The notes under the pieces were generated by a model. It had not been told where the DNA came from. It was given only the letters and a program-made list of their open reading frames with translations, and made no database searches. Below are positions 54,147-62,574 of a DNA stretch of 64,000 bases, one piece after another. This DNA comes from Massilia agrisoli (lineage in GTDB: Bacteria; Pseudomonadota; Gammaproteobacteria; Burkholderiales; Burkholderiaceae_D): positions 186,001 to 250,000 of the forward strand of contig NZ_JAJHPV010000009.1 in NCBI RefSeq assembly GCF_020831365.1, written 5' to 3'. Both the position numbers and the translations under genes were made by a program. Every line of letters starts with the position of its first letter. Within the stretch, counting starts at the first letter, position 1.

Positions 54147-57100
54147 TACACGGTCCCTTCCAGTTTTGCAGCGGCTGCCACAGGGGTCTTCTTTCCGAGG
54201 CGGTCTGCAAATGTGCGCAGCAGGACATAAAACACCGGCGTCAGGAACAGGCCGAAGAAGGTCACGCCCAGCATGCCGCCAAATACCGCCACGCCCATCG
54301 CATGGCGCATCTCGGCGCCAGCACCGGTCGAGAACACCAGCGGCACCACACCCATGATGAAGGCGATCGACGTCATCAGGATCGGACGCAGGCGCAGGCG
54401 GCAAGCTTCGAGGGCAGCTTCGACGATCGTACGGCCGTGGTCTTCGAGTTCACGCGCAAACTCCACGATCAGGATCGCATTCTTCGACGCCAGCCCCACC
54501 AGCACGAACAGCGCGATCTGGGTGAAGATGTTGTTGTCGCCACCGGTCAGCTTCACGCCGATCAGCGCGCACAGGATCGACATCGGCACGATCAGGATGA
54601 CTGCCAGCGGCAGGGTCCAGCTTTCGTACTGCGCGGCCAGCACCAGGAAGACCAGCAGCACGCACAGCGGGAACACCAGGGTCATCGTATTACCGGACAA
54701 AATCTCCTGGTAGGTCAGCTCGGTCCATTCGAAGGTGACGCCCTTCGGCAGCACCTCGGCGGCGATCTTTTCCAGCGCGGCCTGGGCCTGGCCGGACGAC
54801 ACGCCCGGCGCAGGGCCGCCATTGATGTCGGCGGAGACGTAAGCGTTGTAACGCTGTACGCGGTCCGGTCCATAGCTGTCTTTTACAGTCATCAGCGATG
54901 ACAGCGGGATCATCTCGCCCTTGTCGTTACGTACCTTCAGCTGGGCGATCTGCTCTGGCTGCGAACGGAACTGCGCGTCAGCCTGCACCCGCACCTGGTA
55001 GGTGCGGCCAAACTGGTTAAAGTCGTTCACGTACAGCGAACCGAGGTTGATCTGCAAGGTCTGGTAGATCGTCGCCAGCGGCACGCCCAGCTGCTTGGCC
55101 TTGACGCGGTCGACGTCAGCAAACAATTGCGGGACATTGATCTGGAAGCTGGAGAAGACGCCTGCCAGCTGCGGGTCCTGCCACGCCTTGCCCTGAAGCG
55201 CCTGCACCGACTTGTACAACTCGTCGTAGCCAACGTTGCCGCGGTCTTCCACCATCATCTTGAAGCCGCCGATGGTGCCAAGGCCGTTGACCGGCGGTGG
55301 CGGGAACACCATGATGAACGCGTCCTGGATTTCGCCGAGGCGCTTGTTGATCTCCTGCGCGATTTCCGGACCCGACTCGCCCTTGCCGGTGCGCTGGTCG
55401 AACGGCTTGAGCGCCGTGAACACGATACCGGCATTCGGCGCATTGGTGAAGCCGTTGATCGACAGGCCTGGGAAGGCGATCGACGATTCGACGCCCGGCA
55501 CGGTGGCTGCGATGTCCGACATGCGGCGGATAACAGCTTCCGTGCGGTCGAGCGACGCCGCGTCGGGCAGCTGGGCGAAGCCGACCAGGTACTGCTTGTC
55601 CTGTGCCGGTACGAAGCCGCTTGGTACGGCCTTGAACATGAATACCGCTGCGATGGTCAGCAGCGCGTACACCGCCACCGACATGCCCTTGCGCTTGAGT
55701 ACCGTGTTGACGCCGCCTTCGTAGCGCGTCGACGCACGGCCGAAGAAGCGGTTGAACCAGCCAAAGAAGCGGCCGAATACCTTGTCCATGCCACGGGTCA
55801 GTGCATCTTTCGGCGCGTCGTGCGGCTTGAGCAGCGCGGCGGCCAGTGCAGGCGACAAGGTGAGCGAACTGAATGCCGAGATCACGGTCGAAATGGCGAT
55901 GGTCAGCGCGAACTGGCGGTAGAACTGGCCGGTAAGGCCAGAGACGAATGCAATTGGCACGAACACCGCGCACAGCACCAGCGCAATGGCGATAATCGGA
56001 CCGCTGACTTCCTTCATCGCCTGCACCGTCGCTTCACGCGGGGTCAGGCCGTCTTCGATATTGCGTTCGACGTTTTCAACCACCACGATGGCGTCATCGA
56101 CCACGATACCGATGGCCAGCACGAGGCCGAACAGGGACAGCGTGTTGATCGAGAAGCCAAGGCCAAGCATCACTGCGAACGTGCCGACGATGGACACCGG
56201 CACGGCCAGCAGCGGAATGATGGATGCGCGCCAGGTCTGCAGGAAGATGATTACCACCAGCACCACCAGCGCCACCGCTTCCAGCAGGGTAGTAATGACG
56301 GCGCGGATCGATTCGCGCACGAACTGGGTCGGGTCGTAGACCACGCTGTAGTCTACGCCTTCAGGGAAGTCCTTCTTCAGTGCCGCCATGGTGGCGCGCA
56401 CATCGGCCGACAGCTGCAGCGCGTTGGCGCCAGGGGCTTCAAACACGGCGATTGCCGCAGCCGATTTGTTATTCAGCAGCGAACGCAGGGAGTAGGAGTT
56501 GGAGCCCAGCTCAAGGCGCGCCACATCCTTCAGGTGGGTGATGGCGCCGTCGGCGCCGGTGCGCACGACGATGGCGCCAAACTCCTCGACCGAGGTGAGG
56601 CGGCCCTGGGTATTCACGGTCAGCTGGAAGTCGGCGTCCTTTGCCGGCGAGGCGCCGATAACGCCGGCGGCGACCTGCACGTTCTGCTCGCGGATCGCGC
56701 CAACAATGTCGGACGCGGTCATGCCGCGCGCCGCCACTTTTTGCGGATCAAGCCAGACGCGCATCGCGTAGTCACCCGCGCCGAACAGCTGGACTTCACC
56801 CATGCCGTTGATGCGCGCCAGCTGGTCTTTCACGTTCAGCACCGCGTAGTTGCGCAGGTAGACGTCGTCGTAGCGGCCGTTCGGCGATACGAGGTGGACC
56901 ACCATCGTCAGGTTGGGGGAGCTCTTGACCGCAGTGACGCCGATCTGGCGCACCTCTTCCGGAAGGCGCGGCAAGGCGCGCTGGATGCGGTTCTGCACCT
57001 GCGATTCGGCCTGCTCGACATCGGTGCCCACTTTGAAGGTGACGGTCAGCGCCAGCGAACCGTCGGAGGTCGACTGCGACGACATGTACAGCATGTTTTC

Positions 57101-57322
57101 GATGCCGTTGATCTGCTCTTCGAGCGGCGCCGCCACGGTCTCGGCGATCACCTTCGGGTTCGCGCCCGGGAACTGCGCGCGCACCACCACCGACGGCGGC
57201 ACCACGTCCGGGTACTCCGAGATCGGCAGGTTGAAGATCGACAGCAGGCCCGCGACGAAAATGATGATCGACAGGACGGCCGCGAAAATCGGCCGGTCGA
57301 TGAAGAATCTGGAGAAGTTCAT
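54146..57322 (-). CDS. RND efflux pump inner-membrane transporter (HAE1 family)
   Basis: A 1058-residue AcrB/MexB-type transporter with 12 membrane helices and two large periplasmic loops. The start NFSRFFIDRPIFAAVLSII is typical. Proton-relay residues are present: the Asp pair in IGIVVDDAIVVVENVERN (helix 4) and Lys in GLASKNAILIVEF (helix 10). It exports hydrophobic or amphipathic compounds driven by proton influx. It starts 3 bases after the adaptor gene. Substrates are unknown. Confidence 0.96.
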   Translation of the reverse strand: MNFSRFFIDRPIFAAVLSIIIFVAGLLSIFNLPISEYPDVVPPSVVVRAQFPGANPKVIAETVAAPLEEQINGIENMLYMSSQSTSDGSLALTVTFKVGTDVEQAESQVQNRIQRALPRLPEEVRQIGVTAVKSSPNLTMVVHLVSPNGRYDDVYLRNYAVLNVKDQLARINGMGEVQLFGAGDYAMRVWLDPQKVAARGMTASDIVGAIREQNVQVAAGVIGASPAKDADFQLTVNTQGRLTSVEEFGAIVVRTGADGAITHLKDVARLELGSNSYSLRSLLNNKSAAAIAVFEAPGANALQLSADVRATMAALKKDFPEGVDYSVVYDPTQFVRESIRAVITTLLEAVALVVLVVIIFLQTWRASIIPLLAVPVSIVGTFAVMLGLGFSINTLSLFGLVLAIGIVVDDAIVVVENVERNIEDGLTPREATVQAMKEVSGPIIAIALVLCAVFVPIAFVSGLTGQFYRQFALTIAISTVISAFSSLTLSPALAAALLKPHDAPKDALTRGMDKVFGRFFGWFNRFFGRASTRYEGGVNTVLKRKGMSVAVYALLTIAAVFMFKAVPSGFVPAQDKQYLVGFAQLPDAASLDRTEAVIRRMSDIAATVPGVESSIAFPGLSINGFTNAPNAGIVFTALKPFDQRTGKGESGPEIAQEINKRLGEIQDAFIMVFPPPPVNGLGTIGGFKMMVEDRGNVGYDELYKSVQALQGKAWQDPQLAGVFSSFQINVPQLFADVDRVKAKQLGVPLATIYQTLQINLGSLYVNDFNQFGRTYQVRVQADAQFRSQPEQIAQLKVRNDKGEMIPLSSLMTVKDSYGPDRVQRYNAYVSADINGGPAPGVSSGQAQAALEKIAAEVLPKGVTFEWTELTYQEILSGNTMTLVFPLCVLLVFLVLAAQYESWTLPLAVILIVPMSILCALIGVKLTGGDNNIFTQIALFVLVGLASKNAILIVEFARELEDHGRTIVEAALEACRLRLRPILMTSIAFIMGVVPLVFSTGAGAEMRHAMGVAVFGGMLGVTFFGLFLTPVFYVLLRTFADRLGKKTPVAAAAKLEGTV

Positions 57323-57325
57323 GAT

Positions 57326-58528
57326 TTATTCCTTGCCCGTGGCTGCGACCGCGGCCACTTTCAGTTCTGCCTTGCGGTCAGCATCCATCGCAACCATCTG
57401 CGCGTTGACGGGTGCGCCCGGCTGTACGCGCTGCAGGCCGTTGACCACGATCTTCTCTCCAGGGCGCACGCCGCTACGCACGATGCGCAAGCCGTCCACC
57501 GTCGGCCCCAGTACCACCGGGCGGTATTCGGCTTTGTTGGCGGCGCTGATCACGTAGACGAACTTGCGGTTCTGGTCGGTGCCCACCGCGCGGTCGTTGA
57601 TGAGGACCGCATTGGATTGGCTGCCCGCGCTGCCACCCAGCTGGACCCGCGCGAACAGGCCAGGCACCAGGGTGTTGTCGTCGTTGTTGAAGGTGGCGCG
57701 CATGCGTACGCTGCCGGTTGCGGTGTCGAGGCTGTTGTCGACGAATTCGAGCTTGCCTTCATGCGGGAAGCCGGTTTCGTTCGCCAGGCCAACCTTGACG
57801 GCGACTGGCGCGCCTTTGTGGGCGTCGCGGCCGACACGCAGGTAGGTCGCTTCGTCACCGTCGAAGGTGGCGTAGATCGGGTTGTTTGAAACCACCGAGG
57901 TCAGTACCGCGGTCGGGTCGACCAGGTTGCCGGTGGTGATTTCGGCTTTCGATACGCGCCCGGTGATTGGCGACTGCACTTTGGTGTAGGCGATGTTCAG
58001 GCGTGCCGCTTGCAGCGAAGCCTGCGCTGCGCGCACGTTGGCGTCGAGTTCCTTCAGCGCCGAGGCCTTCTCGTCGAACTCGCGCTGCGCGATCGCCTTG
58101 TCCGCCAGCAGGCGCTGGGCGCGGTCGAGTTCAAGTTTGGCCAGGTCGGCGCGTGCGATGGCCGAGTTGGCCGCGGCTTCCGCGCGGCTGGCCTCCGCCT
58201 GGAACGGGCGCGGATCGATTTCAAACAGCAGGTCGCCTTTCTTGACCAGGCTACCCGGCTTGAAATGCACCTGCGTGATAAACCCGCCGACGCGGGCGCG
58301 GATGTCGACCCGTTCGACTGCCTCCAGCCTGCCGGAGAACTCCTGCGTTTCGGTGACCGGCCTTTCGATGACGGTGGCGGCGGTGATCGGCGGCGCGGCC
58401 GGAGCGGCGGCGGCGCTGTTGGCCGTGGCATTGTCGCAGCCAGAAAGCACCGTGGCGGCCAGGCCCGCGACGGCCATGGCGGCAACCAGCGGCTTGGCAA
58501 AGATGGAGATTCGATGCGCTGTTTTCAT
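57326..58528 (-). CDS. RND efflux periplasmic adaptor (MexA/AcrA family)
   Basis: A 400-residue membrane-fusion lipoprotein (lipobox VLSGC, Cys about 30). The lipoyl-like half motifs AVERVDIRARVGGFI and YTKVQSPITGRVSKAEI flank a helical hairpin (about 95-155). PGLFARVQL marks the beta-barrel domain. It bridges the RND pump and the outer-membrane factor. AAAGGAAA lies upstream of the ATG. A 129-base gap with two hairpins separates it from the hydrolase-like gene. Confidence 0.94.
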   Translation of the reverse strand: MKTAHRISIFAKPLVAAMAVAGLAATVLSGCDNATANSAAAAPAAPPITAATVIERPVTETQEFSGRLEAVERVDIRARVGGFITQVHFKPGSLVKKGDLLFEIDPRPFQAEASRAEAAANSAIARADLAKLELDRAQRLLADKAIAQREFDEKASALKELDANVRAAQASLQAARLNIAYTKVQSPITGRVSKAEITTGNLVDPTAVLTSVVSNNPIYATFDGDEATYLRVGRDAHKGAPVAVKVGLANETGFPHEGKLEFVDNSLDTATGSVRMRATFNNDDNTLVPGLFARVQLGGSAGSQSNAVLINDRAVGTDQNRKFVYVISAANKAEYRPVVLGPTVDGLRIVRSGVRPGEKIVVNGLQRVQPGAPVNAQMVAMDADRKAELKVAAVAATGKE

Positions 58529-58564
58529 GATGTTTCCTTTTTTTAGTCGAAAAGTGGCCCCGGC

Positions 58565-58633
58565 CCTGCCGCCGGGACGGCAGGACGCAAAGTCGAGGGT
58601 AAAGCGGTCCCCGGACGCCTTGAAAAAGGCGTC
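58565..58633 (-). promoter_or_regulatory. Two hairpins in the leader between hydrolase-like and adaptor genes
   Basis: GACGCCTT-GAAA-AAGGCGTC (58614-58633) is a perfect 8-base stem with a GAAA tetraloop. CCTGCCG-CCGGGA-CGGCAGG (58565-58584) is a second perfect stem. Neither is followed by a T-run on the minus strand, so mRNA processing or attenuation is more likely than strong termination. Confidence 0.5.
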
Positions 58634-58657
58634 GCAGGGGTTGAAAGCGGAGTTAGG

Positions 58658-59503
58658 TCAGGAAGCGGTCAGGGAACCGTCGAGCGTCGCCAGGAAGCGG
58701 GAGATTTCGGTGAGCGCGGCGGCTTCGCACGCACACTCGTTGCGGGCGGCGGCATCCTGGATGGATTCAGGCACCAGCCTTTTCATCGTTGTCGATACGC
58801 CGGAGCTGGTGAGCTTTGCGCCGTATTGTTCGGCCTCGTCGCGCAACGGGTCGTCCTCGGCAGACAGGATCAATGCGGGCGGCAGGTTGCGCAGGCGGCT
58901 GGACTGCAGCGGCGAGGCGTAGGGGTGGCTGCGGTCGGCGGCATTCGGCAAATAGCCGCGGTAGCTGGCGGCGCAGCTGTTGGCCACTTCGATCGTCTCG
59001 GCGCCAGGCGCCACTTCACGCATCGAGCAGGTGGTCAGGCCGGGGTCGAGCATCGGCATCACCAGTACCTGGCCGGCCAGTTTCGGTGCGCCGCGGTCGC
59101 GCGACATCAGGGCGCACACCGCGGCCAGGTTGGCGCCAGCCTCGATGCCGGCGACCACCATGCTCTTGCCGCTCCAGCCGATGCTGGCTTTGTTCTTCTT
59201 GGCCCAGACCAGCACGGCGTGCGCATCTTCGACGGCGGCAGGAAATGGCTTTTCGCCAGCCAGCGTGTAGCGCGACGCCAGCACCACGTAGTTCGGTACG
59301 CACTCCACCAGGTGGCTGAGGAACTGGTCGCTTTCATCGAGGTCGCCCTCGACGAAGCCGCCGCCGTGGAAGAACACCATCAGCCGGTCGGCCTTCTTGC
59401 GCGCGCCATTCGAATATACGCGGGCTTCAAGCGGGCCCTCGGCGCCCTGCGCCTGGATGTCGCGCCGTGCGACGCCCAGTGCGGGTTCAACAGGCTTGTT
59501 CAT
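58658..59503 (-). CDS. Alpha/beta-hydrolase fold protein, probably catalytically inactive
   Basis: A 281-residue protein related to hormone-sensitive-lipase-type esterases. The oxyanion HGGG motif is present (about 46-49), as is the acid-residue segment SAEDDPLRDE (about 215-224). The nucleophile elbow, normally GDSAGG, reads GIEAGA: Glu replaces Ser at about 121. The region expected to hold the catalytic His reads VPESIQDAA, with no His. It therefore probably binds rather than hydrolyses a ligand. The ATG at 59503 has AAGGAGG 6 bases upstream and shares one base with the preceding small gene's stop. It lies upstream of, and on the same strand as, the RND operon. Confidence 0.85.
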   Translation of the reverse strand: MNKPVEPALGVARRDIQAQGAEGPLEARVYSNGARKKADRLMVFFHGGGFVEGDLDESDQFLSHLVECVPNYVVLASRYTLAGEKPFPAAVEDAHAVLVWAKKNKASIGWSGKSMVVAGIEAGANLAAVCALMSRDRGAPKLAGQVLVMPMLDPGLTTCSMREVAPGAETIEVANSCAASYRGYLPNAADRSHPYASPLQSSRLRNLPPALILSAEDDPLRDEAEQYGAKLTSSGVSTTMKRLVPESIQDAAARNECACEAAALTEISRFLATLDGSLTAS

Positions 59504-59697
59504 CACAGGCCTCCTTTTTTGTCTTTGCCTGCTTCGTTCGCGGGTGCGGCGGCAAACAGGTCATGTGCGAGTGCATCAAATCCGACTGCCTCGGCGCGGG
59601 TCGCCTGAGGGAAATGGCCGGTGAACAGGGTGCCGGTCAACATCAACGCGCCCAACAGGACGGTTGCCACTGCAACGATTCCATTTTGATAACGCAT
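59503..59697 (-). CDS. Small single-pass membrane or exported protein, unknown
   Basis: A 64-residue protein of no recognised family. A hydrophobic segment (about 6-26, GIVAVATVLLGALMLTGTL) is followed by a polar tail ending GKDKKGGL. GGGGAG lies 7 bases before the ATG at 59697, and its stop overlaps the start of the hydrolase-like gene (TGATG), which argues for real translation. The larger open frame upstream of this ATG is not coding. It is the first gene after the divergent LysR promoter region. Confidence 0.7.
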   Translation of the reverse strand: MRYQNGIVAVATVLLGALMLTGTLFTGHFPQATRAEAVGFDALAHDLFAAAPANEAGKDKKGGL

Positions 59698-59795
59698 GAT
59701 TGTTCTCCCCGGTTCAGATTTGCCTGTCTCGCTTGAAGCAGTACGTACACTGTATATTCGATCTACAATCTGATAAAGATGACAAAACCGAATTG

Positions 59796-59817
59796 ATTGT
59801 TCAGAAAACTGAACAAT
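59796..59817. promoter_or_regulatory. Candidate LysR operator
   Basis: Perfect 9-base arms ATTGTTCAG and CTGAACAAT separated by AAAA, ending 10 bases before the LysR start codon, inside the divergent promoter region of the LysR gene and the small-protein/efflux operon. Confidence 0.6.
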
Positions 59818-59827
59818 GAGAGGATTT

Positions 59828-60745
59828 ATGAATAAACTGCAAGCGATGGAAGTGTTTGTACAGGTTGTGGACGCGGGAGGATTCACGCGCGCAGCGGAGC
59901 ATCTCCAGCTGCCGAAGGCCACTGTGTCCACTTTGGTACAAGGGCTGGAGCAGGCGCTGGCGGTCAAGCTGCTGCACCGCACAACGCGGCAGGTGCACGT
60001 GACGACGGATGGCGCGGCTTATTATGAACGATGCGTGCGCATCTTGTCCGACGTGAAGGAAGCGGAGGAGTCGCTGTCGACCACCCGGCTCAGTCCCAGC
60101 GGGCGCCTGCGTATCGACGTGTCCACAGGGCTGGCGAACACCATGCTGATCCCGCGGCTGCCGGATTTTTTTGCGCGCTACCCGGACATCCGCCTCGACA
60201 TGGGCTGCGGCGACCGGCCGGTCGACCTGATCGAGGAGGGTGTGGACTGCGCGATCCGCGGCGGCATCCTGCCCGATTCAGGGCTGATCGCGCGGCGGCT
60301 GGGCATCCTCGAGTTCGTTACCTGTGCGAGTCCCGCCTATCTTGCCAAGCACGGGCGCCCAAGCCATCCGAACGACCTGTTGCGCCACCAGTGCGTCAAC
60401 TACTTTTCCTCAAAGACCGGCAAGGTGCACGACTGGGATTTCTCGCGCGACGGCGAGACGCTCAACATTCCAACCCCGGCCTGCCTGGCAGTCAACGATT
60501 CGACCGTCTACACCAGCGCGGGCCTGGCTGGGCTGGGCATCGTGCAAATGGCGAGCATGGTTGCCGAGCCCCTGATCGCATCGGGGCAGATGGAAATCGT
60601 GCTGCCCGGATGGACAACCGAGCCCCTGCCCATCAATGCCGTGTACCCGCACAACCGGCATTTGTCGGCCAAGGTGCGCGTTTTCGTCGAGTGGGTGGCG
60701 GATTTGTTCCTGGCGTGGCCGGAACAGGCAAGCCTGAAGGATTAG
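59828..60745 (+). CDS. LysR family regulator, divergent from efflux operon
   Basis: A 305-residue regulator of the CrgA/AaeR-like LysR branch. The helix-turn-helix (about 1-58) has MEVFVQVVDAGGFTRAAEHL and KATVSTLVQGLEQAL. The effector domain has the segment RLRIDVSTGLANTMLIPRLP and DCAIRGGILPDSGL typical of this branch. The ATG at 59828 is preceded by GAGG at 5 bases; the ATG at 59816 lies inside the operator. It probably controls the divergent small-protein, hydrolase-like and efflux genes and itself. Its stop overlaps that of the convergent sui1 gene by 4 bases. Confidence 0.92.
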   Translation: MNKLQAMEVFVQVVDAGGFTRAAEHLQLPKATVSTLVQGLEQALAVKLLHRTTRQVHVTTDGAAYYERCVRILSDVKEAEESLSTTRLSPSGRLRIDVSTGLANTMLIPRLPDFFARYPDIRLDMGCGDRPVDLIEEGVDCAIRGGILPDSGLIARRLGILEFVTCASPAYLAKHGRPSHPNDLLRHQCVNYFSSKTGKVHDWDFSRDGETLNIPTPACLAVNDSTVYTSAGLAGLGIVQMASMVAEPLIASGQMEIVLPGWTTEPLPINAVYPHNRHLSAKVRVFVEWVADLFLAWPEQASLKD

Positions 60746-61113
60746 CCGCCGACGCGCTTTGGTGCGAAGCCGCGGCTTTCCAGTTCGGCGATGATGCGCA
60801 CGCAGTGGTCGCCCTGCACTTCAAGCACGCCATCCTTTACCGTTCCGCCGGAGCCGCAGGCGGAACGCAGTTGCTTGCCCAGCGCGTTTAACGCATCGGC
60901 ATCGAGCGCCAGCCCTTTGACCAGCGTGACCGCTTTGCCGCCGCGGCCTTTCGTTTGCAGCATCACGCGTACCTGGCCGTCGCCAACCGGCGCTGGTTTC
61001 GCCTTGCAGGTGCATTGGGCGAGCGCGTTGCGGCAGTCCGGGCACATGCGCCCGGCTTCAGTGGAGTAGACCAGGCCGCCCGCGGCGCCCCGGCGGTTCG
61101 CGCTACGCTCCAT
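60742..61113 (-). CDS. SUI1/YciH family translation factor
   Basis: A 123-residue protein with an N-terminal CPDCRNALAQCTCK Cys cluster that may bind zinc. A SUI1/eIF1 fold (about 45-120) follows, with TKGRGGKAVTLVKGL and CGSGGTVKDGVLEVQGDH. Bacterial YciH resembles eIF1 and affects start-site fidelity in vitro. The ATG at 61113 was chosen because residues before it lack homology; it overlaps the dacB end by 11 bases. Confidence 0.92.
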   Translation of the reverse strand: MERSANRRGAAGGLVYSTEAGRMCPDCRNALAQCTCKAKPAPVGDGQVRVMLQTKGRGGKAVTLVKGLALDADALNALGKQLRSACGSGGTVKDGVLEVQGDHCVRIIAELESRGFAPKRVGG

Positions 61114-62566
61114 CCGGTTTACCGGACCGGGCAACCCAATCGACCAGCGCGTCGAGCACCGCGCGGCCCTTGCCGTCCTTGACCTCGTCGCTGTTGATCA
61201 TCGCGACCACAACGCACATCTGGCCGGTAGCGTCGGGCACGTATCCGGCCAGCGCAACCACGTCGCGCAGGGTGCCGGTTTTTATGCGCGCGCGCATCGC
61301 GGCAGGGCTGTCCGGCAGGCGCCGGCGCATGGTGCCGTCGACCGCGACGATCGGCAGGCTGGCCTGGAATTCCGGCGCCCATTTGCTGCGCAGGCCCGCC
61401 TGCAGCAATCCCGCCATCTGCTGCGGCGTGATACGTTCAAGGCGCGACAGGCCCGAGCCGTTTTCCATCACCAGCCCGGTGTCGTTGATGCCCTGGCGGC
61501 GCATCCAGTCGCGCACGGCGAGGTCGGCACGGATGAAGGTAGTCTGCGTGGTGACGCCGGCAATCGGGCGGCTGCCCAACGCCGTATCGGCTTCCAGCGT
61601 ACCGAGGCTCAGGAACACGGTGCGCGCCAGTGCATTGTCGGACGGCTTGTTGATGTCGCGTACGACTTCCGGCAGCGCGCGCGATACATGCGCGGCCAGC
61701 ACCTTCGCGTCGAGCGGCGCCGTGCCTTCGACAACCGGGCCCTTCAGGCCGCCGCCCAGTTGCTTCCAGGTGATGCGGAACAGGCGCTCGACATAGTCCT
61801 GGCGGTCGAGCACGTTGATGCTGTTGGTGCGCACGCAGTCTTTCGGGAAGGTGCCGTTCAGCACCACGCGGATGCGGCCATCGGTTTCTTTTTTTACTTC
61901 CGGCAGTTTCCAGCCGTCTTCCCATTTCGCGCAGTCGCCGTCGACCAGGGTCATGGCAGATTCGATGCTGACCCGGTCCAGCGCCGGTTCCATCGCCAGC
62001 TTGATGCCCTTGGCGGTGGAGCGCATGTCGACCTGCAGCATGTTCTTGTTGATCAGCAGCGCGTCGGGAATCACGTTGTAATACGCTTCGGGCGATTCGT
62101 CGAACGGCGGCACGCCGACATCCATGCGCGACGGATTGAACAAGCTGCGGTCGACGATGAGCTTGCCGTCGATCTTGCGGATGCCCTGGTTGCGCAGCGC
62201 CTGCAGCATGCGGCGCAGCACGTCGCCGTCGAGGTCGGCATCGGCGCCGCCGCGCAGCACCAGGTCGCCCTTGAGGCGGCCGCCGATGATTTCGCCGTTG
62301 CTGAGCAGCTCGGTGCGGCCCTTGAATACCGGGCCCAGCTGTTCCAGCCCGACCAGGGTGGTCACCAGCTTCATCGTCGACGCCGGCGCCATCGCCCTTT
62401 CGGGCTGCTGCGACACCATGATGGTGTTGCCGCGGATGACCAGGGCGCTCATCGCGTCTTGCGGGATGCCATTGGTGGCCAGCAGGGTGCTGACCGGCTG
62501 CGGCAGTTGGGCGTGGGCAGCGAAGCTCCACGCAAGCAGGGTAACGAGGGCGGTGCGGCGCAGCAT
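61103..62566 (-). CDS. dacB: D-alanyl-D-alanine carboxypeptidase/endopeptidase PBP4
   Basis: A 487-residue class C penicillin-binding protein. Signal peptide (about 1-19, ending FAAHA). The active-site SxxK is in APASTMKLVTTL, SDN in KPSDNALARTVFL, and KTG in IKTGTLRDVVALAGY. The insertion domain of PBP4 (about 85-280) carries LKGDLVLRGGADADL. It trims or cleaves peptide cross-links in the periplasm. It is followed by sui1 with a small overlap and preceded by spmAB 8 bases upstream. Confidence 0.95.
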   Translation of the reverse strand: MLRRTALVTLLAWSFAAHAQLPQPVSTLLATNGIPQDAMSALVIRGNTIMVSQQPERAMAPASTMKLVTTLVGLEQLGPVFKGRTELLSNGEIIGGRLKGDLVLRGGADADLDGDVLRRMLQALRNQGIRKIDGKLIVDRSLFNPSRMDVGVPPFDESPEAYYNVIPDALLINKNMLQVDMRSTAKGIKLAMEPALDRVSIESAMTLVDGDCAKWEDGWKLPEVKKETDGRIRVVLNGTFPKDCVRTNSINVLDRQDYVERLFRITWKQLGGGLKGPVVEGTAPLDAKVLAAHVSRALPEVVRDINKPSDNALARTVFLSLGTLEADTALGSRPIAGVTTQTTFIRADLAVRDWMRRQGINDTGLVMENGSGLSRLERITPQQMAGLLQAGLRSKWAPEFQASLPIVAVDGTMRRRLPDSPAAMRARIKTGTLRDVVALAGYVPDATGQMCVVVAMINSDEVKDGKGRAVLDALVDWVARSGKPDGA

Positions 62567-62574
62567 GGGGCTCC

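Noticed and set aside
55127-57889. 920-residue plus-strand open frame
   Set aside because: Antisense to the RND pump and adaptor genes; no family-like motif and highly His/Arg-rich.
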